A stretch of 64,000 bases of DNA from Aplectana chamaeleonis (lineage: Eukaryota; Nematoda; Chromadorea; Rhabditida; Cosmocercidae): contig JAPDOI010001067.1 of NCBI GenBank assembly GCA_029168955.1, positions 124,001 to 188,000 of the forward strand, read 5' to 3'. This document shows, piece by piece, positions 30,583 through 40,387 of this stretch. A program made the position numbers and the translations under genes. Position 1 is the stretch's first letter, and the number at the start of each line of letters is the position of its first letter. The notes under the pieces were generated by a model that was not told the origin of the DNA, did not search any database, and saw only the letters and a list, made by a program, of their open reading frames with translations.

Positions 30583-30832
30583 TGAGCGATGGCTTCCAAT
30601 AACTAGCCGCGTTCTTCTCTTCATTCTCAACTTCTCTCTCTACTCAGGTCAGCTCGCATACATCGGCTACAAAAGACGGAAGTTACAGGCCTTGGACAAC
30701 CCGTCCACCATGCTTCTCTAGCTCAATGTTCGAGGGACCATAACTCCGTTTTCAGGAGGTCTTTTACGATTTCAGAGAGATCATTGGAATAAGCATGGAA
30801 CTGTTTTCAAGAAAGGCGGAAAAACAGAAAAA
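30583..30832. mobile_element. TTAA-type MITE, left remnant (right end at 35331-35353)
   Basis: GATGAGCGATGGCTTCC, CAGGTCAGCTCGCATACATC and the GGCGGAAAAACAGAAAAA segment match the right half of the MITE at 29244-29729. The element is cut by Penelope-like element A and resumes at 35331 with AAAAACGA and GCGTGAACACTGCCTTTAA. Confidence 0.8.
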
Positions 30833-30894
30833 GGATTCCGTAACAATTGTTTGTTGAACTGGACCAAGAGGTTGATATACAGTTTATTGGCTTA
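30832..30894. repeat. Inverted copy of the Penelope element 3' terminus (left arm)
   Basis: Reverse complement of 35233-35297 with few differences. The junction to coding sequence falls within about 4 bases of the predicted hammerhead cleavage site. Confidence 0.85.
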
Positions 30895-31132
30895 CATTCT
30901 AAAACAACTGCTACCCCACATCCCGGCCCATCTTCCCAACACCCGCGCGTTCCTTGACCATCTCCGCACCATTCAACCCTCAAACCCTTGCATAATGGAG
31001 TCTTTCGATGCCACAGCCCTCTACACCAATGTCAGCAATGACCATGCTATGGAGGCCGTTTTCGAGCTTCTTACCCAACACCAAGGCTCCATTAGCATGT
31101 ATGGGTTTTCAATTGAGTAGCTAATGACACTT
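30895..31132 (+). pseudogene. Penelope-like element A, RT part before the LINE insertion
   Basis: Encodes LKQLLPHIPAHLPNTRAFLD, then PCIMESFDATALYTNVSND (RT motif A) and GFSIE, then a TAG where element B has Gln (FGLSIQQLMTL), then LMTL. The frame resumes after the LINE at 33859 with the sequence expected from element B. The finger motifs upstream are missing because of 5' truncation. Confidence 0.85.
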
Positions 31133-33705
31133 ATGCTAATACTATATTTTCCGAATCTGTAGAAAATGCGTATGAAGTACTTGCAGCCGATATTTTCTAC
31201 GGAGGCTACAGTTTCAGATTTATTTTGGTATATAGGACTCCAAATTGTCTTGTTCATTCCACTGAACAACTTGTCAAATTACTCAGTGACTTGACTGCCT
31301 GTGAAAAAGATACGGTGATTGTCGGTGACTTCAACATGCCAGAAGTAGATTTTCTTCACAGGGATGACACTGACGCTGCTCATTTGTCTCCTTTGGAGGA
31401 GCTAGTCTTCTGTCATGACCTTGTGCAGCATGTGCATGAACCCACAAGGGGTAATAATATACTCGACCTAGTGTTCTCTAGTAGTCTCGCGTTTGTTACT
31501 GATACTAAAGTGCTGCCTCCTACTGGCCAGAGCGATCACTACAGTATATCCTTCGATATACAGTGTTGCCAAAGTCAGGCTGCTCCAATCTTCCGCAGGG
31601 TGTTTTCGGGTTGTGATTTTAGAGAGGTCTGCAATTATCTAGCTCAATTGCGCTGGATTGATCTTTTAGAATCTCAGTCGAATGTAAATGACAAATACGA
31701 GCTATTCCTGTCAATTATTCATCCCGCTATTGAAGCACATGTTCCCTTTAAAATGGTCTCATCTGTGAAGTCAACCCGCCTACCTGGGTACTTACAAAAA
31801 ATGCTTGAGCACCGAGACTGTTTGTTTCATGAAGCTAGAAGAACCAACAACTGGGGAACATATAAGGAGTTTGCCACAAAATTCGCTGCTCAGCTTGCTA
31901 AATATAATTGTAATGCTGAGAAAAAGGTTATCGAATCTGGTGATAATCAGGGGTTTTACAGATATTTGAATAATAAAATTCAGCAAAAACGGCACATCGG
32001 TTGTTTGAGAAGTAGAAATGTTTTAGCGACAACTCCTATCGACAAGGCTAATATGCTTGCCGACCAGTTCTCTGCTGCATTTCAAAAAGACAATGGGTTC
32101 ATCGATGAATCATTCTCTCCTGACTGTGAGCCAATGCTGGATTTCCCGTGGTTTGATCCTAGAAAGGTTCATGACTTGATAACCAAATGGCCCAAGTCTT
32201 TCTCCGTTACCCCCGATCAAATCCCGCTTTTCTTTATTAAGGAAGTGGCATGTGTTATTGCAGGGCCTTTATCTTATTTGTTCAATCAGTCACTAATGTA
32301 TGGTGAAGTGCCAAGAAGGTGGAAGCACTCGTTTGTAACCCCTGTTTTGAAAAAGGAGCCTGCTTCCAATCCTGAAAACTATCGGCCAGTTAGCATCACG
32401 TCCATCTTTTGCAGAGTTTTCGAAAAAGTTTTGAAGCAACATATAGTCATGCATCTTGCCTCTCAGAACATTATACCAAGGAATCAGCATGGATTCGTTC
32501 CGGGGCGATCGGTCGAGACTAATCTTTTGGAATGTTTAGATGACTGGTCAGCAGCTATTGACAGGAAGAGCGTTAGTGACGTCGTTTACTTTGACTTTGC
32601 GAAAGCATTCGACCGAGTGTCTCATGCAAATCTTCTTTTCAAACTGAACAAAATCAAGATTCATCCTGTTCTTTTGAAGTGGATAACTAAGTATCTAACC
32701 GACAGAAGCTTTCAGGTCAGAATTGGAGGGGTTTATTCTGAGGTAAAATGCGCTGAAAGTGGGGTACCTCAAGATGGCGTCCTGTCTCCCATTTTGTTCA
32801 ACATTTTCACTGCAGACTTGCCTTCAGTCCTTGAAACTTTCGGAGTAAACTGTAAAATGTATGCTGACGACATCAAAATCTATAGGACCATATCTACATC
32901 AGATGACACAAAATCCCTCCAGCTCGCTGTAGATGAGATATGGAAGTGGGCAGGGTCATGGCAGTTACCACTAGCTCCGCAGAAGACCATTTTCATGCGA
33001 GTAGGAACGGTGGAATCCATTCCGGAAACCTCATACTTAGTAGGTGCAACTGATATACCTCGTGTGGAGTTTGTTCGGGATCTAGGCTTCCACTACAGTG
33101 ATAAACTTGAATTCTCCAAACATATTCAAATTCGTTGTAAAATGGCTCTCTCTAGAACATTCCAGCTTTTCAAAGGATTGTCCGTTAAAAACAAAAACAT
33201 TCTTCTCAGAGCTTACAAGACTTACATTCGACCAATTTTAGAATCGGGTACTACTGTGTACTACCCAAGAAAAGTAAGGGATATACAGGCGATTGAGAAG
33301 GTTCAGAATAACTTTACGCGAAAACTACTAGTTAGAGTGGGTGGTTTCTTGTATTCCGAAATACCTAGAGCTGGAATCAGGAATAAATACCTAGGTCTTC
33401 CGTCACTTGAGGCGCGACGTCAAGTATCGGACTTGTGCATGGTCTATAAAATGTTGCACTACTCGGGTATCTTTGGAAATCATAACTTTTTCAAATTACG
33501 TCATTCCCATACAAGAGGAGGAGGAACCAAGCTCATCTTGGAGCGCCCTCGCACTGCTTTGCGGCGAAGCTTCTTCGCGTTCAGAGCGGGTAGTGCGTAC
33601 CTTAAAATGACTAAGAGTATCACTCCACCACTATCTCTGAGTCGATTCAAACGTCATGTGGTAAACTTGATACAAAAAACCGAATCCAGCGATCATACCG
33701 TGTGA
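31133..33705 (+). CDS. CR1-like LINE ORF2 (endonuclease fragment plus reverse transcriptase), uninterrupted
   Basis: The frame is open from the insertion junction to the stop at 33703-33705, with no ATG at its start because the element is truncated. The endonuclease remnant shows FILVYRTP, VGDFNMPEVDF and GQSDHYSISF. The reverse transcriptase follows: VTPVLKKEPASNPENYRPVS, HGFVPGRSVETNLLE, VYFDFAKAFDRV, SGVPQDGVLSPILFN and MYADDIKIYR (catalytic Asp pair). Motif B reads PQD instead of PQG as in the other copies, a change expected to harm nucleotide binding. The C-terminal half has the YKTYIRPILESG and KVQNNFTRKLL segments and ends near RFKRHVVNLI. The lack of stops over more than 2.5 kb indicates a young insertion. 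Confidence 0.88.
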
Positions 33706-33858
33706 TTGACATAACTGCGTTTTTATTTCTAGAGCTTAGCTTTATTTGTTTTCTGAAAATGGTTGTATAGTGGTTTGCGTAATTAGTGTTTGTTTGTTTT
33801 TTTTTCTCTCACGTTTGCCTTATGCATTCGTAATAAACTTATACTTATACTTATACTT
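31133..33858 (+). mobile_element. 5'-truncated CR1-like LINE inserted in Penelope-like element A
   Basis: The Penelope reading frame breaks after ATGACACTT (ends 31132) and resumes at CTCAAAGAGTG (33859). Everything between is CR1-like. The 3' end is a short repeat tail of (TATACT)n at 33840-33858. ACTT at both junctions may be a short target duplication. Truncation removed ORF1 and the start of the endonuclease. Confidence 0.9.
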
Positions 33859-34995
33859 CTCAAAGAGTGTCTTAAATGCAATATCTTCAGATGGTCAGGT
33901 CGATACTTTAGTCAGGTCAGAGGGTTGGCCACGGGACAGCGCCTAGCTCCCACGTTCGCCATAGCATTTATGGGTAAAATCGAATCTCCGGTGCTAGCAC
34001 GGCTCCCTATGCTATACTGTAGGTACATAGACGACTACTTTGTCGTCTGCCCCACACAGGAGGTAATGGACCAGTGTTTTGAACTCCTCAATAATCAGTC
34101 GGAAAACGTCAAATTTACCCGGGAAAAACCGGTAGTAAACTGGCTCCCTTTTCTAAATGTTCAAATAAAATTCTCTGGGGGCGTTTTTGCAACAAAATGG
34201 TATCGTAAACCTAGTAACAAAAATATAATTGTACATTACCAATCGGCTCATCCATCACAGACAAAAAGGGCAATAGTTAAAAATATGTACCGAACAGCGA
34301 AATGCGTCTGCACCGGAGAAGAGGAACAAAAAGAATCTGTTCAACTGGCGCACGATATTGCAGCTTTGAATGGATATCCCACAACTTTGGTCCGCCGTAG
34401 ATCCAGGGGCCCAGCCGCGCGCCGGGGGGAACAGGAAACAGCGATTGAGGGCAAAATACCCCTAAAAATGTCCTTCATAACTGATGAAGTAAGCACATCT
34501 TTGCGCAAATGCCTGAAAAAAGCTGGTCTGGAAAGCTCCGTTGCAATTGTCGACATACCCCCTAACAACCTTAGAAACCGTCTTATCCGAAACCGTCTAT
34601 ACGACCGTATTTGCACTACTCCCAATTGTGTGGTCTGCCCAGCTGGCAGAGAGGGAGATTGCACTGCATGCGGTGTGGTCTACAGGATCTCGTGCCAGCT
34701 GTGCGGCGAGCAATATATTGGAGAAACATCGCGGCCGCTCTACGTTAGAGTCAAAGAGCACTTAGATGGCAAAGATAAGCTCCGGGTATCAACGGTTCTG
34801 GGTTGTCACCGTGTGAACGCGCACAATGGCGATAATTATCACGTCGTCGAGATTTTGGGGCGGGAAACCGATACCCCTGCCAGAAAAACCCTGGAGGCAT
34901 TTTGGATCCAGGCGAGCGACCCAAAAATCAGTCGGAAGGGGGAATGCCTATATATAGCTGGAGAACTCAAGACCTACCTCAGACTCGCATTTTAA
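33859..34995 (+). CDS. Penelope-like element A, RT core and GIY-YIG endonuclease
   Basis: Continuation of the reverse transcriptase after the LINE. It shows GLATGQRLAPTFAIAFMG (motif B), MLYCRYIDDYFVVCP (motif C, YIDD), then EKPVVNWLPFLNVQIKF. A linker with a basic cluster (RRRSRGPAARR) leads to RLIRNRLYDRICTTPNC, a Cys-rich CVVCPAGREGDCTACG and the GIY-YIG core VYRISCQLCGEQYIGETSR with RVKEHLDGKD. The end reads ARKTLEAFWIQASDPKI and LKTYLRLAF. RT with C-terminal GIY-YIG is diagnostic of canonical Penelope-like elements. The segment is undamaged. Confidence 0.92.
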   Translation, partial: LKECLKCNIFRWSGRYFSQVRGLATGQRLAPTFAIAFMGKIESPVLARLPMLYCRYIDDYFVVCPTQEVMDQCFELLNNQSENVKFTREKPVVNWLPFLNVQIKFSGGVFATKWYRKPSNKNIIVHYQSAHPSQTKRAIVKNMYRTAKCVCTGEEEQKESVQLAHDIAALNGYPTTLVRRRSRGPAARRGEQETAIEGKIPLKMSFITDEVSTSLRKCLKKAGLESSVAIVDIPPNNLRNRLIRNRLYDRICTTPNCVVCPAGREGDCTACGVVYRISCQLCGEQYIGETSRPLYVRVKEHLDGKDKLRVSTVLGCHRVNAHNGDNYHVVEILGRETDTPARKTLEAFWIQASDPKISRKGECLYIAGELKTYLRLAF

Positions 34996-35200
34996 CGTCG
35001 AGAGGCAGCGGTCTCGTCCTGTGCTCCGTTTTCCGCCAACCGTTCTATGGTGATGATCCATCTAGCGAGTTTCCTGCCAAGGTGCGGTAACTTCTTAATT
35101 TTTCTGCTTTCGACTACGTTTTAGAAAAATTCTTCTCGAATCTCAGTAAGGTTTAGCCGACATTTGACCGGGTGAGCACAATTCTGATCTGTTCATTCCA

Positions 35201-35240
35201 GGCTCTGAAGAAGGCGATCCCGCCGAAACGTACGTAAGCC
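35201..35240 (+). ncRNA. Hammerhead-ribozyme-like motif in Penelope element A
   Basis: Forty bases fit a minimal type I hammerhead. Stem I is GGCT (35201-35204) pairing with AGCC (35237-35240). The core is CTGAAGA (35205-35211). Stem II is GGCG/CGCC with an ATCC loop (35213-35224, one extra A before it). GAA follows at 35225-35227. Stem III is the palindrome ACGTACGT (35228-35235), with cleavage predicted after A35236. A very short, self-complementary stem III suggests action as a dimer. Hammerheads are known in Penelope-like elements. Activity here is untested. Confidence 0.75.
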
Positions 35241-35297
35241 AATAAACTGTATATCAACCTCGTGGTCCAGTCCAACAAACAATTACTACGGATTCAC
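35233..35297. repeat. 3'-terminal arm of Penelope element A
   Basis: Pairs with the inverted copy at 30832-30894. The following 35296-35330 contains ATGCCGAGGTTCATGGAGAG, also present at both ends of element B. Confidence 0.85.
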
Positions 35298-35353
35298 AAT
35301 GCCGAGGTTCATGGAGAGTCGCACCTGGAGAAAAACGAATTCCAGCGTGAACA

Positions 35354-35735
35354 CTGCCTTTAATTAATGACAGGGAAACTTGATTGATTTGGGCATCATC
35401 CAGCATGAGTAACGCATACTGGGCATGAGTTTTGGAAGCTCAATTTTTGGATACATATTTCAATGTTAAATATATAATAACTATATGATATTAATAAATT
35501 GAATAGAAAATGATTTCGCCATGATCACACAAACTAGCGTTATTTCGTCAAAATATGATTACAAATATGTTGTTAATTCTTGTTACACATTTCAGACAAT
35601 GAATTTGAGAATTTCGCTCCTGCTGAGCATACATGTGGTCTTGACACGAATGAAGAAGGACGACATTTATACGCTAGTTGAACGTACTGAGACTTTGGTG
35701 GGGAGGTTCCCGAAAGTGGAAATTTCCCCACCATT
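35354..35735. other. Non-coding DNA between the two Penelope elements
   Basis: AT-rich, with short open frames only. Nothing recognisable. Confidence 0.4.
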
Positions 35736-35789
35736 AGTCTCCAGGTTCGACTCTCGATAAACCTCGGCATTGCAAGTCAGTAGCAGTTG
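35736..35789. repeat. Terminal inverted repeat of Penelope element B, left arm
   Basis: Fifty-four bases that match 38080-38133 in reverse complement with one or two changes. They include AGGTTCGACTCTCGAT, which resembles an RNA polymerase III B box. Confidence 0.88.
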
Positions 35790-35830
35790 TATTGTTGAAC
35801 TGAACCACGAGGTTGATAGATCTTTTATTT

Positions 35831-35870
35831 GGCTTACGCACGTTTTGGCGGGATCGCCGTCTTCAGAGCC
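35831..35870 (-). ncRNA. Hammerhead-ribozyme-like motif in Penelope element B
   Basis: On the minus strand: GGCT, CTGAAGA, an extra C, GGCG-ATCC-CGCC, then AAA in place of GAA, ACGTGCGT and A followed by AGCC. Stems I and II match element A exactly. The conserved G12 of the core is A here and stem III is no longer a perfect palindrome, so this copy is probably impaired. Confidence 0.65.
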
Positions 35871-36078
35871 TGAAAGGATCAAATCAGAAATGTGCTTATT
35901 CGGCCAAATGTCGACTAAACCCTTCTGAAATTCGAGAGAAAATTTTCAAAACGTGGTCAATAACAGGAAAACTAAGAAATTACCGCACCTTGCCAGGAAA
36001 CTCGCTAGAGGACCAGCAGCATAGAAACGGTTGGCGGGACGAAAGTGGAGCACGGGACGAAACCACTACCTTTCGACG

Positions 36079-37644
36079 TTAGAATGCGAGTCTAAGGTAG
36101 GGCTTGAGCTCTCCAGCTATATATAGGCACTCCCCCCCCCCGATTTTCGGGTCGCTCGCCTGGATCCAAAATGCCTCCAGGGTCTTTCTGGCAGGGGTAT
36201 CGGTTTCCCGCGCAATTATCTCGACCTTGACGTGGTAATCATCGCCGTTGTGGGCGTTGACACGGTGACATCCCAGAACTGTTGATACCCGCAGTTTATC
36301 CTTGCCGTCCAAGTGCTCTTTGATTCTAACCCAGAGCGGCCGCGAAGTCTCACCAATATATTGCTCGCCGCACAGCTGGCACGAGATCCTATAGACCACA
36401 CCGCATGCAGTGCAATCTCCCTCTCTACCAGTTGGACAGACCACACAATTGGAAGTTGTGCAAATACGGTCATATAGACGGTTTCGAATAAGGCGGTTTC
36501 TGAGGTTATTTGGAGGGATGTCAGCAATGGTGACACAGGTTTCGAGACCGGCTTTGCGTAGGTATTTTCGCCGAGATTTGCTCACTTCATCCGGAATGAA
36601 GGGCAATTTTAAGGAAATTTTGCCATCAACTGCTGAATCCTGCTCTTCGCGGCGTGCGGATGAGCCTCTGGATCTGCGCAGGACCACACTGGGGGACTAA
36701 CCGTTCAGATTTGCAATTCTATGCGCCATTTGAACCGAATCTTTTTGTTCGTTTTCTCCAGTACAGACGCGTTTCGCTGTTCGGTACATATTTTTAGTAA
36801 CTGCCCTTTTTGTTTGTGATGGGTGTGATGATTGGTAATGCACAATTATATTTTTGTTACTTGGTTTACGATACCATTTTGTGGCGAAAATGCCCCCCGA
36901 AAATTTTATTTGGACATTTAGGAAAGGAAGCCGGTCTACCACCGGTTTTTCCCGGGTAAATTTCACATTTTCCGACTGATTGTTGATAAGTTCAGAACAC
37001 TGGTCCATTTCCTCCTGTGTGGGGCAGACTACAAAGCAGTCGTCTATGTACCTACAGTATAGCATTGGAAGCCGTGCCAGCACCGGAGATTCGATTTTAC
37101 CCATAAATGCTATGGCGAGTGTGGGAGCTAGGCGCTGTCCCATAGCCGGCCCTCTGACCTGACTAAAATATTGACCCGACCATCTAAAAATGTTGCATTT
37201 TAGGCACTCATGAAGAAGGGTCATAAGCTGCTGAATTGATAGCCCGAACAAATTAATGGAGCCTTGGTTTTGGGTGAGAAGCTCATAGACGGCCTCCATA
37301 GCATGGTCATTGCTGACATTGGTGTAGAGGGCGGTGGCGTCAAAAGACTCCATTATGCACGGGTTTGCGGGTTGAATGCTGCGGAGATGGTCAAGGAATG
37401 CGCGGGTGTTTGGAAGGTGGGCCGGGATGTGGGCTAGAAGTTGTTTTAAAATGCTGTTAATGAACCAGGCAATTCGGTCCGTAGGATCACCCACGCAGCT
37501 GATGATGGGTCTGACCTTTATGGAATTGGAGCTGATGGTAGCCAGGTCCTCCCCCGCTGAGAACTTGTGAGTCTTTACGAGAAGGTACAAAACTGGGCAA
37601 GTTGGGGAGCCAAGTTTAAGGCGAGTGACAAAAGACGGACTCAA
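36079..37644 (-). pseudogene. Penelope-like element B polyprotein, one stop from open
   Basis: The minus-strand frame is open from 37644 to 36697, and after a single TAG (36694-36696, where element A has Tyr) it stays in the same frame to the stop at 36079. It has LYLLVKTHKF, IKVRPIISCVGDPTDRIAWF (finger motif), MESFDATALYTNVSND (motif A), AMGQRLAPTLAIAFMG (motif B) and YCRYIDDCFVV (motif C). After the linker come CPTGREGDCTACG, VYRISCQLCGEQYIGETSR and WVRIKEHLDGKD (GIY-YIG nuclease). Upstream, 37650-38000 encodes SKAILLSVSDKGGN and REFQAQYRRLNREWVKVG in shifted frames. Apart from the stop and the damaged 5' part it is close to intact. Confidence 0.9.
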
Positions 37645-38079
37645 ACCTGCTGATTTTCCAACTTTAACCCACTCCCTGTTGAGTCTACGATACTGTGCTT
37701 GAAATTCTCTGGCAGTGACGGTAAAGAGAGATATCCTGCAGGTGTTGATCCGTTATAGCCTTGTCCAGCTGGTTAGGAATTATGACCAATTCCCTCCCTT
37801 ATCGCTGACGGAAAGGAGTATAGCCTTAGACTCCACCAACTCCCGAATTTCTCTGAGACCACAGGCCTGAGCATGAGAAAGACTTGACGAGATCTTCTGC
37901 TTACGAGCGCGGCCAAGGACTTGAAAAACCTCGTCGGCGAAAATGCGAAAAGTGATATCAGAGCCGAGGTTGGGGTCCTATTGTTTGAAAAAAGTGTTGG
38001 GAAAAGGAATCTGGGGTAAAGCTCTGATTGACGCAGGTAATGTCGCATTGCCTATGTTGTGTTGTCGCATTGCCTTTTA

Positions 38080-38133
38080 CAACTGCTACTGACTTGCAAT
38101 GCCGAGGTTCATCGAGAGTCGAACCTGGAGACT
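38080..38133. repeat. Terminal inverted repeat of Penelope element B, right arm
   Basis: Reverse complement of 35736-35789. It sits at the 5' end of the element, where a 3'-terminal sequence is not expected in a simple insertion. Confidence 0.88.
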
Positions 38134-38576
38134 TTTTGAGAAATGAAGATTTTCAATGACTCCTATGAAAACCTACCATATTTATGGAAATTAAACAGCG
38201 AAGAGTGTCACAAAGGCAAAAATTCAATATTTTTCATTTTTGCTTACAAATTTTTACTTTTTGCTTTATTGGAATGCACAGGAAAAAATGTTGTGTTGAG
38301 GGACTGAAGGCGAGTTCGCACCAATTAATTGCTCCAACACTTGAGCGTCACTGGGGGAGGGGGGTTAGGAAAATCACCAAACATACGATGGAGCCATGTT
38401 CTTGGATGTTTAAAGCAAGATCGGCCCGTCACACACCTCGCGCACTACCCTGCCATATATTTCAAGGTATTTGGTTATTCTATTGAGCTCGTACCTCAGA
38501 ACGAAGCCACTTTCGATTTTGGTAAGGGGGATCGAAGGAAAATTCCACACTTTGTGGACAACAGCTGTTGCATCAC
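38134..38576. other. Non-coding DNA
   Basis: No gene is supported. Short open frames overlap on both strands without recognisable content. Confidence 0.4.
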
Positions 38577-38635
38577 GCAACAGGATGATAATTGTGATGG
38601 GACCACTTGGTCTCATTACAATTATCATCCTATTG
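38577..38635. repeat. Short foldback, about 59 bp
   Basis: AACAGGATGATAATTGTGAT meets its near complement ATTACAATTATCATCCTATT across GGGACCACTTGGTCTC. A related sequence lies in calpain intron 1 (about 19965-20060). Confidence 0.7.
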
Positions 38636-39044
38636 CGGTCACGATTCCCCTTTCTCCCAGCACGATTATCACGCGTGGCATCATGTGGCATCGCGTTTGG
38701 CGAAGCCCATTTTCCGTGCCGCCAGGGTACGGAGCGGGATGTGGATATTCATACCGGAGGGGAGGGGGAGGTCTGAGGTCCGCCGAGAGCCCATGTGAGC
38801 CATTCTGAGCGGGGGTAGAAACACTGTTTAAAATTCTTTTTTTCCGAAAAAATCAATAGTACCGTCAAATTAAGTTGAAATCTTTTTGTAATTAACTTAT
38901 CATAAAGGCTAAAACTATAGTTATGGTTCTCCTACGGCTTAAATTCTACAACTTTTGGAAAAACTTATTTTTCTTCTTTGATTCTTACAACAACAAAAAA
39001 CATAAAATAAAGCTACTGGGGGGGGGTCTGAGAAAAAGGCCATA

Positions 39045-39293
39045 CAGTTCAGCTCCGCACTGCCGTTCAGTCCGCAAAGTGCACGCTGATTGCGAAATCG
39101 TGCTGAGGCGCGGTTGCGAGTATCCTCAGACAGGCATGTGGGATCACCCGGGCGGTTTTTGCCTTTGGTTCCCGGGTGATCCCATCGCCCGGGTGATCCT
39201 ACATCTCTGTCTGAGGATACTTGCAACCGCGCCGCACCACGATTTCGCAATCAGCGTGCACTTTGCGGACTGAACAGCAGTGCGGAGGTGAAC
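39045..39293. mobile_element. Foldback/MITE with 110-bp inverted arms
   Basis: Left arm 39045-39155, right arm 39185-39293, with about 90 percent match by eye and a 29-base loop. Arms share CAGTCCGCAAAGTGCACGC, TGATTGCGAAATCGTG and TATCCTCAGACAG. It is non-coding. Confidence 0.85.
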
Positions 39294-39624
39294 TGTATAT
39301 CTGATTTATTAGCGTCTTCTGAGAGGGGGTCTGAGAAAATCGCCAAAATTTTGCTCTTGGAGAAGGGGATCTGAGCAAATTTAGCCTTGTCCACACCTCG
39401 TGCCGCACCCTACTTGCCGCAACGACTTACCTGGCTTTGGATGAGGGAAAACCCAGGATTGGTGTTCAGATTTCATGACGGCACGGGAAAATGGGTACGA
39501 CCATGGTGCTCCCTCCCCCCCCCTTGCTGCGACAGCACCGCCACTTCCACCAATAGTGAGGTAGTGCCCAACGGAACTTTTCAGGTTTTTCGAATATTTT
39601 GGTCACCAAAAGTGGTCCTGCCCA

Positions 39625-39870
39625 GATGCCAAATGCATCAACAGACCGGATTGGGGCAGGGCAGTCTGCGCCCGTGAAGATCTTCAAAGCTCACAAAATC
39701 AATCGTGCCCCTGCTGCCCCAGCTCGGAGACTGGGGCAGCTAGAGCAGCGAAAAACACTGCTGGAGCACGATTGAGTAGATGATCTACTGCCCTCGCACT
39801 GCGATCGTCAAAGGTGCTGACTGCCCTGCCCCAACCCGGCGCGTTGATGCATCCGGCCCCAGGAGTTCCA
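39625..39870. repeat. Nested inverted repeats
   Basis: GACTGCCCTGCCCCAA at about 39819 has an inverted partner at 39650-39667. Inside, CAATCGTGCCCCTGCTGCC (39702 onward) pairs with the stretch ending AGCACGATTGA at 39776. Probably a composite foldback MITE. Confidence 0.6.
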
Positions 39871-40387
39871 ACCTCTTCGGAAAGATCAGGAACGATTTCG
39901 CATCCATGCTAGAATTCATGGAAAAAAATCCACGTGTGCAATCCACGACCGAATACCGGAGAGCGGCACCTTTCCCCACCGCATTATCGATTGAAGTCCC
40001 TTCCGCCCTCTCTAGAAAATCTAACTGATCCGTAGGATACGCTTTTTATTACAGAAACCCCAAGACCATGCCGATCAGGGTTGAGCAGGCCGTTGCGTCA
40101 ATTTTCGGCGGAGCTACGACTCCCTCCCGTGTTGACCACAACTTGGAAGAATTTGAAAATTTTTTCCAATCCCCCCCCCTCGAAAAATAGACATCCAAAT
40201 AACATTCAGGACACCGAATAACTATGGGCGACTATTGCTACCTCATTTTAGCTTACCAAGAGGTTTGAAGAAAATTCCCCTCTTTCTTAAAAAATTTTAC
40301 GAGCCCCCCTCCAAATTTTCTTTTTCAAAAATTCTCCAAAAATTTTACGACCCTCCGTTGAGACGAGTCGCAACCCTGCTCAACCCT

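Larger units (their letters stand above)
30833..35330 (+). mobile_element. Penelope-like element A (RT plus C-terminal GIY-YIG), itself interrupted by a LINE
   Basis: This plus-strand element is inserted in a MITE, with an A-rich GAAAAA at both junctions. It begins with an inverted copy of its own 3' end (30832-30894 against 35233-35297) and enters the reverse transcriptase at LKQLLPHIPAHL. It is interrupted by a CR1-like LINE at 31133-33858 and finishes with the RT core and GIY-YIG nuclease (33859-34995). A 3' untranslated part includes a hammerhead-like motif (35201-35240). It is 5'-truncated and has a stop at 31118-31120. Confidence 0.88.
35736..38133 (-). mobile_element. Penelope-like element B (RT plus GIY-YIG), 5'-truncated, bounded by inverted repeats
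   Basis: A minus-strand element in opposite orientation to element A. Its 3' end (low coordinates) carries the hammerhead-like motif and the terminal sequence. An inverted copy of that terminal sequence sits at the other end, so AGTCTCCAGG at 35736 faces CCTGGAGACT at 38133. The coding region runs from about 38000 to 36079 but loses frame upstream of 37650. Confidence 0.88.

Noticed and set aside
30851..31120. Separate small gene starting with MLNWTKRLIYSL
   Set aside because: The first residues are translation of the inverted terminal repeat of Penelope element A. The rest is its RT.
35736..35789. tRNA gene
   Set aside because: Only a B-box-like stretch is present. No cloverleaf with D arm, anticodon arm and acceptor stem can be drawn.
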